Both the position numbers and the translations under genes were made by a program. Under the pieces are notes generated by a model. That model saw nothing but the letters and a program-made list of their open reading frames with translations. It had not been told where the DNA came from and did not search any database. From Streptococcus parasanguinis (GTDB lineage Bacteria; Bacillota; Bacilli; Lactobacillales; Streptococcaceae), in the NCBI RefSeq assembly GCF_032163505.1, contig NZ_CP134147.1:1888501-1952500 (forward strand): DNA of 64,000 bases. Reading direction: 5' to 3'. Of the stretch, positions 38,171-46,307 are shown in pieces. Position 1 is the first letter of the stretch; each line of letters opens with the position of its first letter.

Positions 38171-39982
38171 ATGAAGAATAGGAATATCAAAATTTTCTCA
38201 TTTGTCCTTTGTTTAGTGGCCATGCTTTTCGCTTTAGGTCTGAATCGCACTTCAGCAGAAACTCCTGGAGTGACAGTAAGCGGAAAATTGGTCGATACAA
38301 TCAAAAATATCAAAGTTACCAATAATGAAGGTGGCAACCTTGATTGGGAATTAGGACAATGGGCAACATTTCGTATCAATGCTGATTTCGACTTAGCTGG
38401 TAAGAATGTCAAAAAAGGTGATACGACTGATCTCACCGTTCCAGATGCTTTGATCATTACGTCGCAAAGTTTTGAAATTCGTGATGTCAATACGAATGAG
38501 GTCATTGCCCACGCAACGGTTGACAAAGACAATAAGAAATTGTCATTGACTTACACTGACTATGTCGAAAAACACTCAGATACCCAGGGATCCTTCTTCT
38601 TCTATGCGCGGATCGACTTTAAGAAACACCCTCAACAAGGGGAAGTCCCTGTTGAAATTACCGTCAATGGAGAAACCAAGATCGGCGGGAAGGTTACCTT
38701 TAAAGGAGTCGGAGACGGTAACCCAACTCCATTATCAAAAACTAGTTGGGTGAATGACAACGACCATAAAACAGTCACCTATACTATTTCTGTTAATAAA
38801 AGTAAACAAAATATCAAAGAAGTCACTATTGAAGATCATTTGAGATTTACAAATGCTTCCTATGTAAAAGACAGCATCAAAGTCATCAAAGGGAAGTTCT
38901 CATTTGAAGCAGGTGAATGGGTCTTTTCAAATCGTGTTGATGTAACGGATCAACACCCTGTTACCATCAGTGAAGATGGTCAATCTTTTGTTGTCAATCT
39001 GGGGGACATTAGCGAAAACGATCAATATCGGATTGATTATGATGTTCGCTTAAATTACGAGCCTGTAGACGGGGAACTTCTTAAAAACGATGCTACCCTT
39101 AAAGGAAAGCAGTTTGAAACAAAAGATGTGACAAACACAGCCGCTGTCCAAGTCGCAGGAGGATCTGGTGTCGGTTATGTCTTTACAATTCATGTCCACA
39201 AGGTAAACGATGAAAGTCAGCCACTTGCTGGAGCTAAGTTTAAAATCGTTCGTCAAGCCAACAACCAAGTGATTGGGGAATACGTTACAGATGAGAACGG
39301 AGATATTACGGTTAATGCGCTCTTAAAAGATAAATACATCTTAACAGAAACCGAGGCCCCTGCGGGTTATACGATCAAGGAGGCTGACACCGTCGTAAAT
39401 GCTGAAGATTTTGGTAAGGATCATAAGGTTACGAAGACGATCGTCAATCCAAAAGAACAGACAACGACTACGACAACCACTACAACTACTACTACGACAA
39501 CAACCTCTACAACGACTCAAGAGCCAACAACAACTACGACGACAACTCAAGAGCCGACTACGACTACGACAACAACTGAGGAACCTACTCCTACTACCAC
39601 TACAACAACTCCAGAGTCAACAACAACTTCAACGACAACTGAAGAACCTACTACTACAACAACGACTCAAGAGCCAACAACTACAACAACGACGACAGAA
39701 GGTCCAAAACCTACGCCGACAACCACTACAACTACAACGACGACTACAACTACGTCTGAAAAACCAGGGCCTACGACGACTACGACAACCACTCCAGAGG
39801 GGCCAACAACGAATACGACCAAACCTGGCAACCCAGGTGATTCTGGCACCACAACTTCAAACGGAGGTCGCAAGACATTCCTGCCAAAAACAGGTGAAGC
39901 AGTCGCTACTGGTGTCATCTTGATCGGTGTTGCTATCCTATCAGGAGCCGTCATCTTGAAACGCAAGATTTCTAATAACTAA
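38171..39982 (+). CDS. CnaB-type LPKTG adhesin with Thr-rich stalk (copy A)
   Basis: 603 residues from MKNRNIKIF. The signal peptide ends at NRTSAE. Two Ig-like domains follow (about 35-320), similar to the collagen-binding/SdrG-type A region, including SFFFYARIDF. Next are a CnaB domain (FTIHVHKVNDESQPLAGAKF to TETEAPAGYTI, about 325-415), a Thr-rich stalk (TTTTTQEPTTT units, about 425-560), and LPKTGEA with membrane and basic tail. The ATG at 38153 would add six residues; the AAGGGA before 38171 supports the later start. Inferred: sortase-anchored adhesin. It is a clear paralogue of 44050-46146 and one of only three plus-strand genes. Confidence 0.92.
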   Translation: MKNRNIKIFSFVLCLVAMLFALGLNRTSAETPGVTVSGKLVDTIKNIKVTNNEGGNLDWELGQWATFRINADFDLAGKNVKKGDTTDLTVPDALIITSQSFEIRDVNTNEVIAHATVDKDNKKLSLTYTDYVEKHSDTQGSFFFYARIDFKKHPQQGEVPVEITVNGETKIGGKVTFKGVGDGNPTPLSKTSWVNDNDHKTVTYTISVNKSKQNIKEVTIEDHLRFTNASYVKDSIKVIKGKFSFEAGEWVFSNRVDVTDQHPVTISEDGQSFVVNLGDISENDQYRIDYDVRLNYEPVDGELLKNDATLKGKQFETKDVTNTAAVQVAGGSGVGYVFTIHVHKVNDESQPLAGAKFKIVRQANNQVIGEYVTDENGDITVNALLKDKYILTETEAPAGYTIKEADTVVNAEDFGKDHKVTKTIVNPKEQTTTTTTTTTTTTTTTSTTTQEPTTTTTTTQEPTTTTTTTEEPTPTTTTTTPESTTTSTTTEEPTTTTTTQEPTTTTTTTEGPKPTPTTTTTTTTTTTTSEKPGPTTTTTTTPEGPTTNTTKPGNPGDSGTTTSNGGRKTFLPKTGEAVATGVILIGVAILSGAVILKRKISNN

Positions 39983-40004
39983 TCGTTTGCATTGCGGATC
40001 ATAT

Positions 40005-40042
40005 AAAAAAGGATCGCATCCCATTGGATGCGATCCTTTTTT
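40005..40042. terminator. Bidirectional terminator between adhesin A and yfhO
   Basis: Perfect hairpin (AAAAAAGGATCGCATCC and its complement) between two converging genes. Runs of A and T on both sides allow use in both directions. Confidence 0.9.
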
Positions 40043-40074
40043 GTGTTGATCACAGTTTTTGATACTCTCACACC

Positions 40075-43002
40075 TTATTGTCCTTCATTACTTCTGCTTC
40101 GTCTCATTTGAATGACGAGGTAAGCAACAGAAACAATAGATAGCAAGGCACCCAGGATCACGCCTTTTTGTCTAAAGACGAATTCAACCTTATGATTTCC
40201 CTTTGAGATTGGGAAGGATAAGAATGCATTCCATGCTTTTTCGGTTTTGACAAACTTCCCATCCACTTTCACTTTCCAGCCATCGCTGTATGGAATGGAA
40301 GTCATCATATAGTTACTATCATCTGTGATAGACACATCGCCAACAATATGGGTATTTGAAAACTTGGTTACTTGTAAACCTTGTTTCTTCCGGTTTTCTA
40401 ATACCTGTTGAATCTGATCAACGTCGGCGCGATAAACACCTGCATTGCTCATATCGATGTGATCTGTTCTAAATCTAAATTCAATAACGGTTTCTTGGTT
40501 TTCAGTTTGATCTGTCAACTGCCAAATTTGTCTTTGCGTAAAAATTTTAGCATTGAGCAACCATTTATTATTGAGTAAAACCGAGTAATCTTGGTTTTGG
40601 ATCAAAGATACAGGAGTAAAGAAATAATAGGTGTAATTGGTACGCGGAGTGACCTTATAACGAATAATAGCATCTTTTGACGAATCCGCTCTCTTATAGA
40701 TGGCTTCTCCCGTTTCCTTATTGACCTTTTCTTCAATCACATTTTCGGTCTCGATCGAGCTAAACGCCAAAGGTTTAAAGTACTCAACGGTATCATTATT
40801 GGCCTTTTGATGCCCCTCCATGGAGTTCAAAATGATATTCTGGTTAGCAAAGGCATTATTGGCACCAAATTGAATATTTCTTACCAGACTGTTAGTCCCG
40901 TATGCAAGTGGGAAGGAATTTGGATTCTTATAGACGACATAACGCTTGTCCTCATAGACCTTGTCTGTGAAATAGCGATGCAGATCAAAGCGGTCTGTAA
41001 ATCGATAAAAATACATCTTATCTGGATTGGCTTCAATCTCTTTGGGATCAAAATCCTTGGCACTCATAAAGTAACGAACACCATATAATGCATCTGTCAA
41101 AGGTGTCCCATTTGAATATTGAGTCGCCGCATTGACACCCAGATCTCCCATGAAAGCAAAGTGATCCATGGTGCTACGTTCCAAACTCGAGCTAAAGGTA
41201 CTTAGACCCGGATAGGACACCAAAGAAGGAACTGTTCTGGAATAAGCAAAATCTGTGGCAATCCGATAGAATTTTTGATCTGCATTTTCTTGGATATTGT
41301 CTGTCACGCGCTTGACCGAAACGGTCGCATCTGCAAACTTGTGCACATCATCATACCCAAATGTTACTTGGGACAAATAGGCATTATAGCCAAACTCAAA
41401 GATTGTGAGCACAGATACGACAATCATGGATAAACGTGAGATCTTAAAGTTTAGGATAAAGAGAATGCTCAGGTAGAGCATCGCTGTAATCCCCACTTGC
41501 GACAAGAGATAGCCTGTCTTTAATAAGACAGCAGCTAGCACTAAGATGACCGCTGCTAGAGCCATTCGAATCATTTTTTCCAATTGGCTCTTCTGAGATT
41601 TTTCCCAATACGCATAGAAGATGAAGCAGGTCACCGCTGCTATTCCCAGAACACTTAGAATAGAGAACTTAGAGAGGAAACGGCTGATCGCTTGCGGTTG
41701 AGTCTTTGAGATAAAACTATACTGATGGAAATAGAGATAAACTACCGACAAGAGCAAGCCCAAACCGATGATGCAGTTGGTTCGTTTGGAAATAACGATC
41801 TTCTGCTTCATCGCTTGATAAGCTAGGACTAGCATAAAGAATGAAAACAGCCAAGAAAAACGGAAGAAGAAACCGGCTGGGTTTTGTCCCATATGCCATA
41901 TCTTACTGACAAATTCATTGACAAAGGAAATCAGGAAAATAAGGGTAACAATCCCTGCAGCCCATTTTTTGGCTTTTCCAACTTTTTGCGATAGGAAATA
42001 AAAGATAAAACCAAGAAAGCCGAGCGCTCCAATATAAATATTGGGAAGGTTGGGACCCGCTGACCATCCTGAGGTTGTATCAAAGCCACCAACAACCAAC
42101 TTAGAAAGAATATCTAAGGGGTTAATTTGGAAGGCAAATGAGAAGGTCATGCCTCCGCCAACTTGCCCCTTACTTTCAATCAGGTTGAAAAATACAGGCA
42201 AGAGCAAGACTGAGGCTGTCGCAATCCCAATAATCGAATAGATCACCGCTTGCAACAAAGGGATACTAAAGTTTTTAATCTTTGCCTTTAGATCTCCCTC
42301 AATCAACAATCTTGGCGACACATAGTAGCAGGCATACAGAGCGATGAAAATGGAGATCATATAGCCCATGTAAAACTGAAGCAAGACTGTCAATCCTAAA
42401 GCAAAAGCATACCGATAAGGAGATTTCCCATCTAATAATTCTTCCAAATACACAATCACAATTGGTAACATGATCATGGCATCATAGAAGATGACGTTCA
42501 TTTGATAGGAAACCAACATTCCTGACAAGGCATAAGCCGTCGAGAATAATGGAACCAACCATTTTCTAGATTCTAATCCTTTGTAACGTCTGATTAAAAG
42601 GAAAGCAAAGGATAAACCAATTGCCCCGTATCTGAGCCAAATAGTTAAAAATACTGCTGCCCCAAAATATTTGAGGGGAGCTAGAATGTAGATGATGTTA
42701 AAGGGGCTCATTAAATAGTAGCCGAGCACACCGATCATATCTCCACCAAGAGATTTGGTGAAAGAATAACTCAAACTAGATAGATCCCCCGTCAGGATGG
42801 CATTTTTTAGCAAGCCAAAGAAACTGATATATTGCTGTCCAAAGTCAACAGCCATCAGGCTCTTACTTCCAAAAGGGTACATCCCTATAACGGCCCACAC
42901 AACCAGCATAATGGTCATTGGGAGCAGGGCACTTGCAGCATAGAGAACTTTCTTTGGATGTTTTTTCCAAAACTCTTGCCAACGCATGAACCAGATTAAC
43001 AT
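40075..43002 (-). CDS. yfhO: YfhO family multispanning glycosyltransferase
   Basis: 975 residues with many transmembrane segments and an extracytoplasmic C-terminal part ending in one more membrane helix and a basic tail. The DFGQQYISFF motif early in the protein is typical of YfhO. In Bacillus and Listeria, YfhO proteins are GT-C-like enzymes that transfer sugars from undecaprenyl-phosphate donors onto teichoic acids. The gene starts 17 nt after the GT2 gene, the expected donor-synthesis partner. RBS AGGAG lies five nt before ATG. Acceptor in this organism: unknown. Confidence 0.9.
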   Translation of the reverse strand: MLIWFMRWQEFWKKHPKKVLYAASALLPMTIMLVVWAVIGMYPFGSKSLMAVDFGQQYISFFGLLKNAILTGDLSSLSYSFTKSLGGDMIGVLGYYLMSPFNIIYILAPLKYFGAAVFLTIWLRYGAIGLSFAFLLIRRYKGLESRKWLVPLFSTAYALSGMLVSYQMNVIFYDAMIMLPIVIVYLEELLDGKSPYRYAFALGLTVLLQFYMGYMISIFIALYACYYVSPRLLIEGDLKAKIKNFSIPLLQAVIYSIIGIATASVLLLPVFFNLIESKGQVGGGMTFSFAFQINPLDILSKLVVGGFDTTSGWSAGPNLPNIYIGALGFLGFIFYFLSQKVGKAKKWAAGIVTLIFLISFVNEFVSKIWHMGQNPAGFFFRFSWLFSFFMLVLAYQAMKQKIVISKRTNCIIGLGLLLSVVYLYFHQYSFISKTQPQAISRFLSKFSILSVLGIAAVTCFIFYAYWEKSQKSQLEKMIRMALAAVILVLAAVLLKTGYLLSQVGITAMLYLSILFILNFKISRLSMIVVSVLTIFEFGYNAYLSQVTFGYDDVHKFADATVSVKRVTDNIQENADQKFYRIATDFAYSRTVPSLVSYPGLSTFSSSLERSTMDHFAFMGDLGVNAATQYSNGTPLTDALYGVRYFMSAKDFDPKEIEANPDKMYFYRFTDRFDLHRYFTDKVYEDKRYVVYKNPNSFPLAYGTNSLVRNIQFGANNAFANQNIILNSMEGHQKANNDTVEYFKPLAFSSIETENVIEEKVNKETGEAIYKRADSSKDAIIRYKVTPRTNYTYYFFTPVSLIQNQDYSVLLNNKWLLNAKIFTQRQIWQLTDQTENQETVIEFRFRTDHIDMSNAGVYRADVDQIQQVLENRKKQGLQVTKFSNTHIVGDVSITDDSNYMMTSIPYSDGWKVKVDGKFVKTEKAWNAFLSFPISKGNHKVEFVFRQKGVILGALLSIVSVAYLVIQMRRSRSNEGQ

Positions 43003-43019
43003 GTTTTCTCCTATCTTCT

Positions 43020-43979
43020 TTAGCCGATATGATTTTTCTTCGCTTGTTCGATATTGGTCTCTTCAATGATGAAATGAGGACGACGCTTCACTTCGTAATA
43101 GATCTTGCCAATATACTCTCCAAGAATTCCGATGAAGATGAGTTGAACTCCGCTAAATAATATAATAGCCGCAATCGTTGTGAAATAACCACTCACATAA
43201 TTCCCAGCAGCGAAGATATATTTCATCAACTCAAACACTAGATATAATAGAGCCAGCCCTAAACAGATGAAACCGAATTGAATACAAACACGGAGAGGAC
43301 GATCATTAAAAGAAATAATTCCTTGAATCGCATAATTCAAAGATTTCTTAAAACCAAACTTGCTCTTTCCAGCCTTACGGGTTTCATTCTTATAAGGAAT
43401 TACTTTCTCTTTAAAACCAATCCATTCATACAAACCTTTATTAAAGCGATTATACTCTGGCATTGACACAAAGGCTTCCATGGCTTTTCGGCTAAGCAGT
43501 CTTAATTCCGATTTCCCGTCTGTTAGGTGAACATCCATGGAGCGGTTTGACAAGAAGTAAAACAAACGTGCAAAGGAACTTCCTACAAAAGATTCCCCTT
43601 CACGAGTTCGTTGGCCACTAACAATATCATAGCCTTCATTATAAGCTTCTAAGAATAAGGGAATCAAGTATGGTGGATGCTGGAGATCCCCGTCCATGAC
43701 CATCACCGCATCCCCACTGGCATATTTAAAACCAGCCAAGATACCACTCTCTCGTCCAAAATTTCGACTGAAACGGATATATTTGATGCGGTCGTTTTCT
43801 CTTGCAAATTCTTCAATTAACTCAAAGGTCTTGTCACTACTTCCATCATCGATGTAGAGAATTTCATAATCAGAGAGCTCTTTCCCTAGCATTTGCTCAA
43901 GCTGATTAGAAATTTCACGATGGGTTTGAGGAAGTACCAGCTCCTCATTCAAGAGGGTTATTAAGATTGATAATTTCAT
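43020..43979 (-). CDS. csbB: GT2 undecaprenyl-phosphate glycosyltransferase (CsbB/GtrB-like)
   Basis: 319 residues from MKLSILITLLNEE. The cytoplasmic GT2 domain shows DDGSSDKT and the metal-binding DGDLQHPP. Two C-terminal helices (about 225-290) are typical of CsbB/GtrB/DPM1-like enzymes that make undecaprenyl-P-sugar. The longer frame from 44021 is disfavoured, because GGAG sits seven nt before MKLS. It pairs with yfhO, matching the CsbB-YfhO lipoteichoic-acid glycosylation module known in B. subtilis. The sugar is unknown here. Confidence 0.88.
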   Translation of the reverse strand: MKLSILITLLNEELVLPQTHREISNQLEQMLGKELSDYEILYIDDGSSDKTFELIEEFARENDRIKYIRFSRNFGRESGILAGFKYASGDAVMVMDGDLQHPPYLIPLFLEAYNEGYDIVSGQRTREGESFVGSSFARLFYFLSNRSMDVHLTDGKSELRLLSRKAMEAFVSMPEYNRFNKGLYEWIGFKEKVIPYKNETRKAGKSKFGFKKSLNYAIQGIISFNDRPLRVCIQFGFICLGLALLYLVFELMKYIFAAGNYVSGYFTTIAAIILFSGVQLIFIGILGEYIGKIYYEVKRRPHFIIEETNIEQAKKNHIG

Positions 43980-44003
43980 CCCTTTTCTCCATAATACATT
44001 CCC

Positions 44004-44029
44004 AAAAAAGAGAGAGCTCATGCTCTCCC
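44004..44029 (-). terminator. Intrinsic terminator of adhesin B
   Basis: GGGAGAGC / GCTCTCTC stem with TTTTTT on the minus strand, after the stop at 44050 and upstream of the GT2 gene. Confidence 0.75.
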
Positions 44030-44049
44030 CTTATATAGAAACTCATTGT

Positions 44050-46146
44050 TTATTTAATAGACAATTTTCGTTTCAATACGACTGCACCTGCTAACACAAA
44101 GGCTCCTGAGAATACAAATCCAGTTGCTGCAACTTCACCTGTATTAGGAAGAAGCGCTTTACGCCCTCCTCCATTGTTTCCACCTTTTGGTCCTGGTTTT
44201 CCAGTCGTGGTCGTCGTGGTTGATCCTTCACTTCCTGGAGTCACCGGTTTCTCTGGAGTTGTCGTTGTTGTTGTCGTTGGCGTTGGTTCTGCAGTAGTCG
44301 TTGTTGTTGTCGTTGGCTCTGCAGTTGTTGTGGTTGAAGTAGTCGTCGGCTCTGCAGTTGTTGTGGTTGAAGTAGTCGTCGGCTCTTCTGTTGTCGTAGT
44401 TGAAGTAGTCGTCGGCTCTTCTGTTGTCGTAGTTGAAGTAGTCGTCGGCTCTTCTGTTGTTGTGGTTGTAGTAGTCGTCGGCTCTTCTGTTGTCGTAGTT
44501 GAAGTAGTCGTCGGCTCTTCTGTTGTCGTGGTTGTAGTAGTCGTCGGCTCTTCTGTTGTCGTGGTTGTAGTAGTCGTCGGCTCTTCTGTTGTCGTAGTTG
44601 TAGTAGTCGTCGGCTCTGCAGTAGTCGTTGTGGTTGTCGTTGGCTCTGCAGTAGTCGTTGTGGTTGTCGTTGGCTCTGCAGTAGTCGTTGTGGTTGTCGT
44701 TGGCTCTGCAGTAGTCGTCGTTGTGGTTGTCGTTGGCTCTGCAGTAGTCGTCGTTGTTGTTGTTGGCTCTGCAGTAGTTGTTGTCGTTGTCGTTGGTTCT
44801 GCAGTAGTCGTGGTGGTGGTTGTTGGTTCTGCAGTAGTTGTTGTGGTTGTTGTAGTCGTGGTGGTTGTTGTAGTTGTTGTAGTTGTAGTTGTTTTTTGGT
44901 CTACAATATTCTTAGCTACAGGAGATTTTGGTGTTTTGAATTCACCAGCTTCAACTACAGTATCAGCTGCCAACTCATAACCTTCTGGAGCTTTAACTTC
45001 TTTAATGATGTATTTGTCACGCAAGATGTTCTTAACAGTGAATTCACCATTAGCATCTGACTCAAACTCACCAATGATATCTTGGTTAGTTGCACGGATA
45101 ACTTGGAATTTCGCACCTTTAAGTGGAGCACCGTTTTCGTCTACTTTTTTCACTTTAATGCTAAATTCGTAACCGATACCTTCACCACCAGCGATTTGAA
45201 TATCTACTTTACTTTTTGAGTCGTAAGGTTTTTTGTTGTCACCTGCGATAGTCGCTGTATTCTTAATTTGTTCGCCGTCAACAGTTTCATAGTTAGCAAC
45301 TGCTTCATATTCTACTGCAAAGTGATCGTTAGCAGAAATATTACCAAAGTCAATAGAGAATGACTTATCTGTTGCATTTACTGTATAGTTAGCAGTAACG
45401 TCTTGTTTATTTGTAAGCGTCCATTTACCACCACTGTATTCCCAAGTACCTTTGAAGATTTTGAAACTATCCTTTTTGTAGGTAACCCCTGCTGATGTTA
45501 TTGAATCTGAAAGGACTGCATTGTTGATTGCTTCGTTAGTTCTGTTTACAGAGATACGGAATCCAAGGTTTTTGTGATCTCCATTATCCCAACCAGATTT
45601 GATGATTGTGTAACGTTTACCTTCACCAACTGTTGTACTTGTTACTTTACCGTTGAATTTTACATTACCGTTAACAGAAACCTTAACAGGAACTTCACCA
45701 TCATTTGGGAATTTATCTTTGTTAACACCAGCATAGAAGAAGAATGAACCTGAAACGTCATTTTTCGTTTGAGCGAAATCTGTGAATGTCAAGACAATCT
45801 TACCAGTTTTTGCATCAACTTTTGCATCGGCAATCTTTTTACCAGTGATTGTATCGTTGATTTCAAAATCCTGAGACTTGATATCGATTGGTCCATCGAT
45901 AGTGACTTCAGTTGTATCCCCTGCTTTAACATTTTTTCCTTCTAAAGCAAATTTTGCATTCAGACGGAAAGTGTCATAACGACCTAGACCGGTTGCTAAT
46001 TCTTCACCTTTGCTATTTTGGATCTTGATCTCCGTGATGACATCGACTTTTTTAGACGTTTCCGCCTGTACAGTTTTAGAAAAAAGTGTCAATGACACAA
46101 TCAATAGCGAACAAACTATTGACAAATAAACTGCTAACTTTTTCAT
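44050..46146 (-). CDS. CnaB-type LPNTG adhesin with long Thr-rich stalk (copy B)
   Basis: 698 residues. Signal peptide to TVQAE; Ig-like A region (about 30-340) with SFFFYAGVNKD as in copy A; CnaB domain (FSIKVKKVDENGAPLKGAKF to VKAPEGYEL, about 340-420); then a Thr-rich stalk of about 220 residues made of TTTTTTAEP and TTTTTTEEP units; then LPNTGEV, membrane helix and basic tail. The overall plan matches copy A domain by domain, but the stalk is longer. RBS AAGGGAG precedes the ATG. Thr-rich stalks are often O-glycosylated; not shown here. Confidence 0.93.
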   Translation of the reverse strand: MKKLAVYLSIVCSLLIVSLTLFSKTVQAETSKKVDVITEIKIQNSKGEELATGLGRYDTFRLNAKFALEGKNVKAGDTTEVTIDGPIDIKSQDFEINDTITGKKIADAKVDAKTGKIVLTFTDFAQTKNDVSGSFFFYAGVNKDKFPNDGEVPVKVSVNGNVKFNGKVTSTTVGEGKRYTIIKSGWDNGDHKNLGFRISVNRTNEAINNAVLSDSITSAGVTYKKDSFKIFKGTWEYSGGKWTLTNKQDVTANYTVNATDKSFSIDFGNISANDHFAVEYEAVANYETVDGEQIKNTATIAGDNKKPYDSKSKVDIQIAGGEGIGYEFSIKVKKVDENGAPLKGAKFQVIRATNQDIIGEFESDANGEFTVKNILRDKYIIKEVKAPEGYELAADTVVEAGEFKTPKSPVAKNIVDQKTTTTTTTTTTTTTTTTTTTTAEPTTTTTTTAEPTTTTTTTAEPTTTTTTTAEPTTTTTTTTAEPTTTTTTTAEPTTTTTTTAEPTTTTTTTAEPTTTTTTTTEEPTTTTTTTTEEPTTTTTTTTEEPTTTSTTTTEEPTTTTTTTTEEPTTTSTTTTEEPTTTSTTTTEEPTTTSTTTTAEPTTTSTTTTAEPTTTTTTTAEPTPTTTTTTTPEKPVTPGSEGSTTTTTTGKPGPKGGNNGGGRKALLPNTGEVAATGFVFSGAFVLAGAVVLKRKLSIK
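44270..44900 (-). repeat. Thr-codon-rich tandem repeats (24-27 bp units)
   Basis: Units encoding (T)6-7-AEP or -EEP or STTTTEEP recur about 23 times, and many are identical for several units. Slippage or recombination could alter stalk length. Confidence 0.85.
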
Positions 46147-46190
46147 TTTTTCTCCCTTTCTAGGCTGATTTTTTATAAATCAACGCATAT

Positions 46191-46219
46191 AATATAGCAA
46201 AACATAGTGAGAAAGTCAA
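46191..46219 (-). promoter_or_regulatory. Promoter of adhesin B
   Basis: TTGACT (46214-46219), 17-nt spacer, TATATT (46191-46196), about 45 nt upstream of the start codon. Confidence 0.75.
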
Positions 46220-46307
46220 GATTATTGAACAAAAAAACCATCTTTTGTATATTTAAGGGCTATTTGGCTTCTGAATTTTTCTAAGTAACTCTTCCTCTTT
46301 CAAACAG

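Noticed and set aside
44174..44980. 268-residue Val-rich plus-strand ORF
   Set aside because: Antisense of the Thr-rich stalk (ACN codons read as GTN-type Val), with no ribosome site.
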